A stretch of 64,000 nt of DNA, from NCBI GenBank assembly GCA_030340625.1, contig JAOPHQ010002001.1, forward strand, positions 67,501 through 131,500, written 5' to 3'. Below the pieces are notes generated by a model. It made no database searches. It saw only the letters and a list, made by a program, of their open reading frames with translations, and was not told the DNA's origin. Position numbers and translations under genes: made by a program. Origin of the DNA: Merluccius polli (taxonomy: Eukaryota > Chordata > Actinopteri > Gadiformes > Merlucciidae). Numbering within the stretch: position 1 is the first letter of the stretch; every line of letters starts with the position of its first letter. Shown here piece by piece: positions 25,294-35,844 of this stretch.

Positions 25294-27280
25294 CACAAAG
25301 GGGTTTATGGGTAACATGATTCAGAAAACATTGAACAAAACAACTTTGGGGCCTGGAGGAAAATCCATTAGACTTATTGTGAAACAGAGCGCAGTGATAC
25401 GTTACGTAACAGCAAGTTTTGGATGATATGTGTGTTTAGTAAGAGATTGATGTTTATCAAAGACATTCAACCATCTCAAAAGACAGTATCACGAGTCAGT
25501 GTATGACATGATAGTAATATTATATTGTATTCACTGTGTATGTCTAATAGCAATGTTTGAATTTGGCTCTGACGTCGAATAGAAAGTCAAGAGAAAGGTT
25601 TCACTGTTTTCACAGATCCCACTCCCAAGTCCTGAAGTGAAGATGTGCAAAGTGGATAGAGGTGACAAGAGAGGTGACAACAGCAGTGGTAAAATGTACA
25701 GTGACAGACAAGACAGGAAATAGGGGGGGGGGGGGGTCCTACACTAAGTGATAAGTGATACATGCAAGAACTGAAAACACTTTCCAGCATTGCTTAACCA
25801 AACACTGATACCCCCGGATGAAATGTTGTGGCTCCTACAGAAGCGTGTATATAATAGCATCGGAAAGCCATACTGTAGATACTAATTGTATCCTATAACC
25901 CTCACAAGCACCCTGGTGACTCGTGACTTGTTTCGATTCATTTCTTTTCCTCAGACCACCACAAACAGTGTTTCCCTCAGCCTACGCTATAGAGGAGGTC
26001 AGCCAGGCAATTAGCTCGGATTCCGGCTCCCTTATCTGTGTGGAGGTAATGAGGCCAAGAAGCATAGCCAGACACAGGCTATTGATTCAGTGATCCCAGA
26101 AGATTTCCAGATGCATGATGGGTAGGTAGTGTTAAGCCTCCCAATGATGGGTGATAATGCCAAGAGGCTATCAGTCACAGACACATTTCTACCCGTCCAA
26201 TTTCATTTGACATTCACACAAACACTGTGAAGCATTGCAGAAACCAACGTGCAGGTGGGGATTTCCTGGTAGCCTATGTAGTATTCAAATGAAATTAGTC
26301 ATCACGCTTTGTTTGCCAAGGTTAATAGCAGGGGGGGGAACATTAAGAAAATAAGTGTGAAAGTGAAAGCAACAATAAGGATTTGTCATTCATTATAAGG
26401 TGTGCTTTATGTTGTGTTGTTTTGTGTGCTAATCCACAAAACAAAAAAAAATGCAATTTTTAACTCTTCTGTATCTCTTTCATATGGGTGCCTCTGTGCC
26501 GCCCCATCGGCAACGCCCCTGTTTGTGATTGACAGGCAGCTCATTAAGCTTGAAACTTATTTTACTCATTTACTTGCCATGGTTCGAGGAGCTCAAAGCT
26601 CAGCCACAGAGCTTATTAAACTAGCCCACACATCCAGCAGGTATATCCGTACCGCAGCCTCACTGAGCAACACTCAAACACTGCAGGGGGGGATTATCCT
26701 AATCAAACAACTTAAGTCGGAATCAAACCCCGTTTTTTCTTTTGCTTTTATTTTTTTTTTCTGAATTCATAGTGAGATTGTTTAATCATTTCTTTCCCCA
26801 CAAAAGACTTTTGTGTGAGCAATTCTCTAAACACAAAAGCATGTATGATTTGATTGATCATCCAAGCTTCACAAAGATCGTTCGTGGTCGCCTCACACAA
26901 ATTAGATTCAGGTTTGCGAGGAAAGAATACATTTTGCAATACAAGTTTTCTTTTCAGAGTCCGCTTGATGCTGAGCTTCTGACTGATAGTTAGAAGTCCA
27001 TTAATGCCTGACCTTTGGTTGGTTTTGGTTTAAATAAACACAAAACTACCCTTAAATACACCCCAAGAAAGCAGAGTATGGACCAACAGGAGCTACAAAC
27101 GAAAAAGCAATTTCTACAGAAATGTGCAGCTCTGATGGTCATGCTGTATTTTTACAGTATAGGAACAGATGGCCGGGCATCTGCTGCAGGGGGGAGTCTA
27201 CCTCTTATGACATACCTGCAGGTAATTGCTGACAATTTACAAGCGCATTACTTTAATCAGCCCGCTGAGCGGTTTTAGAG

Positions 27281-27281
<1 letters not shown>

Positions 27282-27320
<39 letters not shown>
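27282..27320. repeat. (CAG)13 trinucleotide repeat
   Basis: Thirteen uninterrupted CAG triplets. The surrounding frame has no protein similarity, so this is treated as a non-coding repeat. Confidence 0.9.
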
Positions 27321-27328
<8 letters not shown>

Positions 27329-27920
27329 GCGACGCTGCAGTCCAAGCTTTAATAATAAATAATCCAAGATGGATGACTTTTAGGTTTGCAGAGGTCTGCG
27401 TTTTTACATCACATGATGTAATTTGCATACACACCATGGTACACATTGTGGTGTTTGATCTGGTTGGTTTCAAATGATTAGTGTCTGTTGGCGCAGATTC
27501 GTGATGTTTACTTCTGTGGGGTTGTTTGTTGGTTTCTAAGTACACATGTATTTTATACTTGCAGAAGATTCAATGTGATATCTCTGATTATGGGGCATGA
27601 GCATGGCCCACCCCTAAAATTATAGTCTATACAGTTTATACAGAGGGACATTTCACACTAAACTGCACAGCCATACACATATGAGTTCTACAATGACTAT
27701 AAAATAACACCATTAACAATAACCATTCATCAGCACCACATTGGGCGTTAACTGCTTCTGTCCAACTATTCTCTAACATAATTAGGCACAAATATCAAAA
27801 ATATATTTCTTTGAACTATTTTATTATCGCCTTTAATGTGTTCCTATAGGGATTCGAGCAGGAGTTGCTTCAAACATGTCAGACATCACTTTTCGTTGGG
27901 CTCTGGTCATCTGCTCCGTT

Positions 27921-28089
27921 CAGTGGCGCCACTGAGGGGTGGCCAGGGGGGGCCACAGCCACCCAGGTAGGATCGTTGCGGTTCTAAGGTTCTAATCAAA
28001 TTGAAATCAATTATGTACAACTGCATATGCACTTGACCCTTCTCCCCCTCCCCCCCCCCAACACTGACTATGTCCTGCAGGCGCCACTG
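27921..28089. mobile_element. Small hAT-like MITE
   Basis: Ends are inverted: CAGTGGCGCC on the left and GGCGCCACTG on the right. The 8-bp flanks are GCTCCGTT and GGTCCGTC, matching at 6 of 8 positions, which fits a decayed hAT target duplication. The interior has C and G runs and no coding potential. Confidence 0.6.
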
Positions 28090-29222
28090 GGTCCGTCAGC
28101 AACACATTGTACGAGCGCAAGGTCAAAGTGTCACGGAGGGAACTTGTTTGTCTCACTCTATCCACGGGCGTAGACCATCTGCACTGCCAATGACGCCGTG
28201 TCCCCGTCGGTCGCTTGTGAAGGTAGCGTAGCGACGAATGAATAGAGGGAGATGATGACGCCATCGTGTCCTGTCAGATTGTGACCCATGCCATGAGTCA
28301 TGCAACAGGTGGAGCAGAACCCCTCGTCTGGTGGATGTAATCAGCATAGCAGCGGGAGCTAAATTTAACTGGCAAGTGCAGAACAGACTCCATGCTACAC
28401 ATAGGAGAGTTCAGTCATTTGAGTGAACTATTTTGGCAAAAGGGTGGTTATGTAAGATCGAAATGAATGTTGGCTAATGTTCAACCAACGGCATTATAGG
28501 CCTGTTTGATCCTAAATATATACATTTATCAATACAGCCATTAAAGCAATACAAAACGGTTGATACCCTAATCAATAGGTGGATGGATACCTCACCAGTA
28601 GGCGTATGACGTGTTGGAAAAAAGCATAGGCCTACTATCAATTCAATTAAATTCAAATCACTTTATTTTTCCATTAGGAAATTTCTTTGCATGGTCCAAC
28701 GTTACAGTGCATTACGACATGTGAGACAACAAAGTAGGCTACAAGACAACAAACAAGTGCATATCTACTAGTAGGCCTATAGCGAAGCACACACACATGC
28801 ATTGACTTGATCAAAATGCTAAAACAATGACTACTTGGTATTGGTACTACTTGAAGTTTACCTAAAGTGAAAGTCATTCTCTGATGATAACAGAAAGTGT
28901 TGTAAGTGTCTTATTAGGCAGGGAAAACAAAAAACCCCTGTTGCTTTGCAGGGGAGAGGGGAGCTCAGGACAGCTTGCCTCTTTCACCATATCAGTGGAT
29001 GACCTCCATCCTGGCTCATCTCCCTCCTCACTTTGACACCATTACCACACTGCCTGAGTTGATGCAGCAGCACAGGGTGAAAGATAAGACAGTTTGGTAT
29101 TAAACGTATCATTTGTACCTAGTATGACTTTGTATATCACTGAATGTTGTTTTGGTACGTGGTATCGACTATTTAAAGTCTTATTGCGCCTCAATTGTCC
29201 TGCGTAGTAGCAGCGGGACAAC
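28090..29222. other. Upstream flank of mmadhc
   Basis: Non-coding. It includes a repeat fragment of the fish 'AATTCAAATCACTTTATTT' type at about 28640-28680 and copy A of a locally duplicated segment (28739-28925). Confidence 0.5.
28739..28925 (+). repeat. Local duplication, copy A
   Basis: Matches 29985-30154 from 'gctacaagacaacaaac' through 'tctgatgataacagaaagtgt' to the GGCAGG near its end. Copy B lacks about 27 bp that follow 'cttggtat' here. Confidence 0.85.
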
Positions 29223-29237
29223 ACCGCCATCTAGTGG
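29223..29237 (-). promoter_or_regulatory. CTCF-like motif upstream of mmadhc
   Basis: On the minus strand the 15-mer is CCACTAGATGGCGGT, which satisfies every position of CCASYAGRKGGCRSY. It lies about 90 bp left of the NRF1-like site and about 150 bp left of the exon 1 donor, in promoter-proximal position. Confidence 0.55.
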
Positions 29238-29321
29238 TGCACGTCGCAACAACAATATTGATATCGGTACAGTAGATTCCGGTGCGTGGTGGTTTGTCCC
29301 TTCAAAGCACCCTTCGAAAAT

Positions 29322-29333
29322 AGCGCATGCGTG
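29322..29333 (+). promoter_or_regulatory. mmadhc: NRF1-like site in the mmadhc promoter
   Basis: AGCGCATGCGTG is one transition away at each end from the palindromic NRF1 consensus (YGCGCAYGCGCR). NRF1 drives many nuclear genes for mitochondrial proteins and often acts in TATA-less promoters such as this one. The transcription start is probably just downstream. Binding is inferred. Confidence 0.5.
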
Positions 29334-29382
29334 GAACACCACAAGGTGAAAACGCACTGTTAGCCACCTGCTTGCTAGCCAG
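29334..29382 (+). other. mmadhc: Probable non-coding exon 1 of mmadhc
   Basis: A donor-like AGCCAG|GTCAGT lies at 29381-29384. A good acceptor with a pyrimidine tract (tttcctcttgctgttgcatatag|aaac, cut at 29700/29701) precedes the ATG-bearing exon. A leading untranslated exon is also known for human MMADHC. The 5' edge is a guess. Confidence 0.45.
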
Positions 29383-29739
29383 GTCAGTCTTAAACGTGAA
29401 TACATTTCATATTGTTGTTAATGTTATTATTTCAAGTTCACCGTTATGCCGTTAGCAGGTAATGTGGACGCTTTCTAGTTCTCTAACAATTTGTTTCGCT
29501 GCTCTCCTTACCGTCAGAAGGTGTACACACATGTTTCTTGTATGCATGTAGATATGTCCACACATGTATAGCCGCCGTCGTATGGAGGATAACGAGCTGC
29601 TCACAAGCTGACATAAGTTGCATAATGTTGCATCAGTTGCATGTCCAGAGATGTTTAACGTGGACGTCATTCAACGTGTTTCCTCTTGCTGTTGCATATA
29701 GAAACACAAGTAGATACCCGGAGGGAGAAGCCCGCCAGG

Positions 29740-29748
29740 ATGGCCAGT
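29740..29748 (+). CDS. mmadhc: mmadhc coding exon 1 (Met-Ala-Ser)
   Basis: Start in CCAGG ATG G, with A at -3 and G at +4. Only three codons precede the donor AGT|GTAAGT. The human protein likewise begins M-A-N before V-L-C-N-R-A-R. The exon begins at about 29701. Confidence 0.9.
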
Positions 29749-29827
29749 GTAAGTCAATCACTAATGATGACACATGACATTATGATTATGATTATTATTA
29801 TCATCATCATCAGCATCATCATCATCA

Positions 29828-29879
<52 letters not shown>

Positions 29880-32800
29880 GTTATTATGAGTGGAGGAGAC
29901 TGTGCCTGTGTGGCATGTGACGCAGGAGGCGGTGAGTGATGCAACGTGAGGATCCATGCTGTGTGTGTGTGTGTGTGTGTGTGTGCTACAAGACAACAAA
30001 CAAGCGCATATCTACTAGTAGGCCTATAGCGAAGCACACACACACACACACATGCATTGCCTTGATCAAAATGCTAAAACGATGACTACTTGGTATGAAA
30101 GTAATTCTCTGATGATAACAGAAAGTGTCGTCAGTGTCTTATTTGGCAGGAAAAAAAGTGTGTGTGTGTGTGTGTGTGTGAAAAAAGGGCACGCGTCATT
30201 TCAGCTGTTATTATCATGTGTGTACAGTTGTATGTGTATGTGTCTGTATGGGGTGGTATGGTGGTACAAGCGGGGACTAAAGCTGTGTCCCCCTATCCAC
30301 CTGCAGGTTCTCCGCAACAGAGCCCGGCTGGTGAGCTACCTGCCAGGGCTTCATGTGCTGGTGGGGCGCGTCCGCCCTGCGGGGGCCCGTGCCTTCTCTG
30401 CTGCCGGGTCCTCTGGCTCTGATGAGCCCCATGTAGCAGTTAACCCTCCTGATATAGGTAAAGACACACACACACACACACGCACAAACACACACACACA
30501 CACACACACACACCAAATACTACTCCCATCTATTAGGGCTGTGGAGTGTGTATAGTGTGCGTGTGTACTCTCTGCCTCTCCTGTCAAAAAGATGGATATA
30601 TAACGCATCAACCTGATTGTGTTCCATTTCCATAGATATATATCCATATATATTTTGCCTGGTCTGGTCAAATTAACCAAATGTCATGTTTCATCCAAGG
30701 TTGCCCTTGACATGAATCCTATTGGCTAGGCAAGGTGAGTGTAAGGATCCTTCATCAGTGCCAATATTGTATGTTCCTTTCCTATTCCAGGGCCACGGAC
30801 CGTGTGGCCGGATGAGTCCATGGGGCCGTTCGGGCCTCAGGACCAGCGCTTCCAGCTGCCTGGGAACGTAGGGTTCGACTGCCACCTGGAGGGAACGGCG
30901 GGCCAGGAGAAGCCAACAGCCCACGGCGCCGTCCCCGACATCCTGTCAAAGATGTCCAACAGCGAGCGGCAAGAGTTCATACTGGCCCAGTTTGTGGGAG
31001 AGTTCTGCGTGAGTAAAAACTCACATCTGTAATAATAATTTGCATAACTGATCCCTCCCAAACGTAGGAGGAGTAACTACATGGGAATAATCGCCTTAGT
31101 TGATTACTCTTTGACGTCACAGTATGGTTTTTCAATCTTGTCGTTGTTGGCCACAAACTGATCAGAAGATTCAGCAATAAAAAAAACGTTTGAAAAGGAT
31201 TATCTAATTATCTAATAATTATCTTTGTTTCATAAGTAACATTTCAATTCAGTCGCCTTACATAGTATGTAGAGTAAATCCACCCCACTGTAATTTGAAT
31301 ACATTCCACCTGCCTCTGCCATCTTTCTTCCCCTGCTTCTTGTATATCAAGTCGATTAAACAGTCAGTTTAGCTTAATTCAGTTTCTTTCTAATTAAGTT
31401 GGGTACTTTGGCTCCATAGCAATATGTTGATCTTCTTCTGATGTCGTTGGTTGGTTGGTTGGTTGTTTGTTTGTTTCAGGCTAATGAGAGCCCCGTCTCA
31501 CCACAGTTGGTAAACAAAGCAGAGCAGTACTTTGCTAACTCCAAAGTGGAGTGTGCAATTCAGTCCTGCCCTGACCTTCTGAAGAAAGGTACAGTCACTT
31601 GTTCCATTCAGCAGCATTATTGTTGTTGTTGGGAGTATGAACCACAGATGTTGCACACAATTAGAGATATTCTATATAAAGTTGTGCAACTACAGTGAAA
31701 TCACGTAAATTGTACTTTTCTAGACAATACAGCCACTCAAGTGCTTTAAGTTAAAGGGTCACACATATCCACACACATCCATACATTGAGAACTGTGTCA
31801 TCAATGTAAGGTAACAACCAGCTCATCCGGTTCCACCCGACCAGCTCAGGTAGAGCAGAGCAGAGCAGTCCAGGTCCAGAAGTTTTGCCCAAGCACTCTT
31901 GTATTGGACATATTTCAGACTTGAATACTGTAGTTTAGTATTGTTTCTATTATTCTATCTGACATTAGAACATTTCTAACAGTGCCAAGCAGTACTATCT
32001 GATGTTTAACATTCATGGTATGTCCACAAGGGGGAGCCCAATTACAACAAAGCAAATCGCATAGCTAATGGCTCTCCTTTTTAACTGCTAGATTTCCAGT
32101 CCATGTTCCCTGAAGCACCTTCCAAGGGCATGATGATCGTCACAGTTACACAAAAGACCCAAAATGACATGACGTCCTGGTGTGAGCAGGTAGACGAGGA
32201 GAGAGAGCAAATGCTTGACAAGGTGAGCTTGGAATGGTCTTCTCGTATGGGTTGTGTATATTCATCACTGCTTAAAAGCTATTAGTTTACTTTAGTTTAA
32301 TATTCTTTCTCATTAGTAAATATGACACATTCTGTAGGTAGGAGGTGCTTTATATTATGATTTGGTGGCTGTGGCTCTTTGTCACACGAATCAAATGTCC
32401 ATGTGGACTTAGTAACTGTGAGGTGTCCAGGTCCCACAGCGGCAAAATATGCCGAAGTCATCACCCGATGAGGTTTTTCATTGCAATGTATGCATTTCCT
32501 CATGTTCCATAAAGAAGTTTCTATTGCAGCAACGTTGAAAGCTAAAGTCATTCCTGTCATATGCTTTTTGGAGAGGAGGAACTCAAACCAGGATACCCTG
32601 CTATGAAAACCATTTAAATTTAGTTCTTTGTTTCTGATAATACAGTCATGTTAACAGGGCCCTGGGGGCCCAGATAATATTGTAGTAGTCGTAGTACACA
32701 AACGAATGAATACTCGCGGCGTGTGGTTAAGTAATGACGTTTTGCTACCTCGCATGTCTTCCCTTTGGCATGAAGCTTGGCATTGAAGGCATCTGTGAGA

Positions 32801-34257
32801 GCACGCCGGTGCGTGTTTGTGATAAAGGGCGTTATTAACCGTCTGGTTAACATGCCTTGGGTCTGGGAACCGGTCCTAGTGCACGGCTGACCCGCCTTGA
32901 CTGCACTCATTTAAATCATCTTCAAACTGTTCAACACCGCATGTGGAATAGTTTCTTAGCTAGGTGGTGTATGTCATCATATCAAGATGTACACACTGAA
33001 AAGAGAAGTAGGCTTCAGAAAGAAAAAAATAACGCAAAAGCATAATAATGGTAGTGTGGCTCACTTTGCAACCATACTAATAATAAGTGCAGGAAAGAAA
33101 TACCAGCAGATAACACTTGTGGGTCTTTTTTCAACAAACCACTTGGGTTATCTCATGGGCTGTAGTAGTGCAGAGCTTGTTGCCTACATTGGGCTCAGTT
33201 CAGCACTCTTTGTGGGATACCAGGCTGCGGTGGGGCACCTGTTAAGATTGTTGAGTGCAAGTCTCAGACGTAGGCGTTCACCCTCTTCAGGTTATCGGTG
33301 AGGCGGACAACCAGGAATGTTATGGTCCTGACGGTCATAACCTCCCAACCTCCCATACTGTGGAAGGTTGTGGCTGCTGCTGTTCTTAACCAATTAACTG
33401 AATACTAGCCCTTGGAGAATTGTGTTATTTTGGGTGCAGGGCTTTTTCTTATTCTTGTAATTTGATATTCTATGATTGACATCACGCAACCAACCCACCA
33501 TTGACGCAAAACAAGTACATTGACTTGCTTATCTTGGCCCGTTGGCCCTGTTTTTCCTTCCTTGTTTGTTTTTCTTAGTTCATCGCGGGAGCCAAAGAGA
33601 TCTGCTACGCCCTGCAGACCGCAGGCTTCTGGGCTGACTTCATCGACCCCTCATCCGGCCTGCCGGTAAGACAGCACAGCCATGCGAGCCACAGTTTTCT
33701 TCACAAGAAATCGTGTCATGAACTTTTACGTTTAAACTGTAGCCTAAAGCTGGTGAGAGCTAAGATTAGTTGGTAGCTAGTCTGACCGAACAAATGAAGC
33801 ATTTAAGGCCTTTGCTTTGTAGCAAGAAGTGTAACATTTTCAAATGTTTTGTTTTGTATTTGAGAATTTTACTTCAGGTGAAATGCATCTAATAAAACAT
33901 GAAGCGTTCACAAATGGTCAGAAATTATTTTTTTATTATTAACCTCCCAAAATAAAATGATGTGTATATAATATATAATGTGTGTGCTGTTCTATCGTCG
34001 TCCCGGTTGTCCAGAGGAATTACAACTCCCCCTCCTAACCTCCTCGCCGTTTTCCCTCCCAGTTCTTCGGCTCGTACACCAACAACACGCTGTTTGAGAC
34101 GGACGAGCGGTACTGCAAACTGGGCTTCGAGATCGAGGACCTGGGCTGCTGCAAGGTGATCCGACACAAGCTGTGGGGCACGCACGTGTTCGTGGGGAGC
34201 GTTTTCACCAACGCACCGGCCGACAGCCCAGTCATGAAGATGCTCCACGGGAACTGA
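29740..34257 (+). CDS. mmadhc: Cobalamin trafficking protein CblD (MMADHC), complete in seven coding exons
   Basis: Coding exons: 29740-29748, 30307-30457, 30791-31008, 31480-31588, 32092-32222, 33579-33665 and 34063-34257. Together they give 299 codons plus TGA, against 296 in human. All junctions are GT-AG and phase-consistent. MMADHC receives vitamin B12 from MMACHC and partitions it to cytosolic methionine synthase and mitochondrial methylmalonyl-CoA mutase (family knowledge). Visible hallmarks are an Arg/Ala-rich, acid-poor N-terminus suiting mitochondrial import (RNRARLVSYL... ARAFSAAGSS), the block TVWPDESMGPFGPQDQRFQL, and the C-terminal nitroreductase-like domain with KEICYAL, WADFIDPSSGL, TNNTLFETDER and LGCCKVIRHKLWGTH. 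Cys264 of LGCC aligns with human Cys261, the residue reported to coordinate cobalt in the MMACHC complex. Met64 aligns with human Met62, an alternative start. Identification is very secure. A copy of the last exon lies 3991 bp downstream. Confidence 0.97.
29829..29880. repeat. (ATT)n trinucleotide repeat in mmadhc intron
   Basis: About 17 TTA units, preceded by an ATC/ATT mixture from 29780. Confidence 0.95.
29985..30154 (+). repeat. Local duplication, copy B (mmadhc intron)
   Basis: Second copy of 28739-28925, bordered on both sides by TG microsatellites (29961-29984 and 30159-30181). It lies in the intron between coding exons 1 and 2. Confidence 0.85.
30307..30457 (+). CDS. mmadhc: mmadhc coding exon 2 (targeting region)
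   Basis: Acceptor CACCTGCAG|GTT, donor GATATAG|GTAAAG. It encodes VLRNRARLVSYLPG through NPPDI plus one base of Gly54. A CA repeat begins 8 bp into the following intron. Confidence 0.95.
30466..30512 (+). repeat. (CA)n beside the mmadhc exon 2 donor
   Basis: CA repeat starting 8 bp downstream of the exon 2 splice donor. Confidence 0.95.
30791..31008 (+). CDS. mmadhc: mmadhc coding exon 3
   Basis: Acceptor CTATTCCAG|GG, donor TTCTGC|GTGAGT. It encodes PRTVWPDESMGPFGPQDQRF to LAQFVGEFC (72 codons plus the split Gly). Confidence 0.95.
31480..31588 (+). CDS. mmadhc: mmadhc coding exon 4
   Basis: Acceptor GTTTCAG|GCT, donor AAGAAAG|GTACAG. It encodes ANESPVSPQLVNKAEQYF to CPDLLKK plus one base of Asp. 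Confidence 0.95.
32092..32222 (+). CDS. mmadhc: mmadhc coding exon 5
   Basis: Acceptor ACTGCTAG|AT, donor GACAAG|GTGAGC. It encodes (D)FQSMFPEAPSKGMMIVTVTQ to EREQMLDK. Confidence 0.95.
32223..33578 (+). other. mmadhc: mmadhc intron 5 (largest coding-region intron)
   Basis: About 1.36 kb with no recognisable exon or complete mobile element. Confidence 0.7.
33579..33665 (+). CDS. mmadhc: mmadhc coding exon 6
   Basis: Acceptor TTTTTCTTAG|TTC, donor CTGCCG|GTAAGA. Twenty-nine codons: FIAGAKEICYALQTAGFWAD to DPSSGLP. Confidence 0.95.
34063..34257 (+). CDS. mmadhc: mmadhc coding exon 7 (terminal)
   Basis: Acceptor TTTTCCCTCCCAG|TTC; 64 codons and TGA. It encodes FFGSYTNNTLFETDERYCKL to MKMLHGN and carries the cobalt-coordinating LGCC. 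The 264 bp at 34005-34268 recur at 37996-38259. Confidence 0.95.
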   Translation, partial: FFGSYTNNTLFETDERYCKLGFEIEDLGCCKVIRHKLWGTHVFVGSVFTNAPADSPVMKMLHGN

Positions 34258-35060
34258 ACGCTGGTACTGGGGAGATGGCATATCTAACACGTCTGTTGTG
34301 GTTTTTAACAAGTCCGTTTGTGGACAATGGCGTCTCTTTTTTGTTAATGTGCATATAGAGCATCTGACATGTTCTGTGGGATGAAGTTATCACAGAAGAG
34401 GTAGTTATCACACTCTCTTCCCCCACCCTTTTAGATTAAGGACCCAAAATGCACACTATAGATAAGCTAGCATTTGTCCAAATATCCACATTTTGTTAAT
34501 AAGCGAACAATACAGTCCCCTGGCATCGCCACTCGCTAAAAAGTACACACACCACCTCTCATATTTAAATATATAATTATTATGACTGACGCCCATGTGC
34601 ACATTCCTTATTTAGAGTTAAATTTGGCAATGTAACGACCGTTATTATTTATTTAGGAAGCTGAACTGCCGTCTACCTCTGGACAGTTGGTTGTGTTGCT
34701 GTTTCTCCCTCTACATACAGGTGAATTGTGAAAGGGGAAATAGTTTTGTTGAAATGATCACATCCTTGTCTGATTCATGTGGGGATTCGCTTTTGCCCCG
34801 GTCTCACGGGTGGAGAGAACCTCCCACAAGCGCGGTCTATTCTTGTTGCCTTCACATGCTCACCTGAGACTGAAGTGGAGTCTGTTTTATTTGTTGGATG
34901 ATAATCATCTCTAGTGATGTCTCAGTGGCAAACACGTTGCCGGTGTCAAACAAAAGGATGTACATGAGGTTTATTTTGAAATATAAAAAAAATTATACTT
35001 TTTTAATGCCTTTTTTTTCCCTCATGAAATGTAATAAATTAATGACCTTGTGACTGGTAT
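34258..35060 (+). other. mmadhc: mmadhc 3' UTR
   Basis: AT-rich sequence after the stop, with AATAAA at 35033-35038 followed by GT-rich DNA (gaccttgtgactgg). This is a plausible polyadenylation site. No earlier canonical signal was noted. Confidence 0.55.
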
Positions 35061-35126
35061 TGTTTCTTTTGAAGATTAATGAATGAGGATATGAGTACTG
35101 CAGATTTCATATTTGATTAATACAAT

Positions 35127-35842
35127 TAGGCCTGCACGATATCAGCAAAATGTGCGATCACACTGTTCAATATTGCGATGACGATATGACTTGCGATAAA
35201 TAAGAAAATATTTAAGTTTGCATACAGTTCCTGTCTCTTTCAGATTTTTCAGCTTTAATAGATTCCCTGCTTTTAGGTACTCTCAACACTGAATAGCTGA
35301 TGGTAATTACATAAAAAAAGGGAAAATAATATTCTTGTGCATGCTTTTATTGAAACCCACATAACATTAATTTACATGTTATTGTAAAAATAAATTAAAG
35401 TTTCCTTACCCTGCTCTCAACAAAAACAAAAAGTATCTATTGAAATAAAAGAATCTCAGGGGGAAAAGAGCTTAAATAAATAACACAAATAAATTCTGGA
35501 TTGGATACTGACAGGGTTAAATAATGTCCAAAACAAAACCGTAGTTTGTGGTTTAAAATGTATATGTTAAGGACGAAAATGAAAACATCCCCGCTTAGCA
35601 AATGGTATCATCCTCTTCTCACCCCTCCTCCTCTGCACCGCTCCGCAGCCCGACCGTCCAGCGCGACTCACGCAGAGTGAGATCTGTTTAGTTGTAATGT
35701 TGTGAATCAACTGTTGCTCCAAAGCTGTCTCACACTTCTTTCCTTTTACCGAGAGTTGTTCCGATTCCGATACCATATCGGTGAGTGCTGGAGTCCAGGC
35801 ACCGTTTAGCTCTGTTAGCCCGGTTAGCTCCGTTAGCGCCAT
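35127..35842. other. Left arm of the hAT element
   Basis: AT-rich non-coding DNA, then a minus-strand open frame of 91 codons (35567-35842, starting MALTELTGLTELNGAWTP). I do not recognise the frame; it may be a transposase remnant or chance. Confidence 0.4.
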
Positions 35843-35844
35843 AT

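Larger units (their letters stand above)
15580..27920. other. Intergenic DNA without recognisable genes
   Basis: Holds a fragment resembling fish 'TCAAGTTTATTTAAAGAGC' repeat ends (about 15920-15970), the LTR-like pair at 16623 and 19122, TA, CATA, TG and CA microsatellites, homopolymer C-runs (17478-17493, 18567-18577, 19608-19619) and a (CAG)13 run. Long unique stretches (20300-21500, 21700-24700, 25300-27200) show no exon with splice-site or protein support. Confidence 0.5.

Noticed and set aside
27226..27477. Poly-serine/glutamine protein from the CAG run
   Set aside because: The frame contains only the repeat and short random flanks, without exon signals or similarity.
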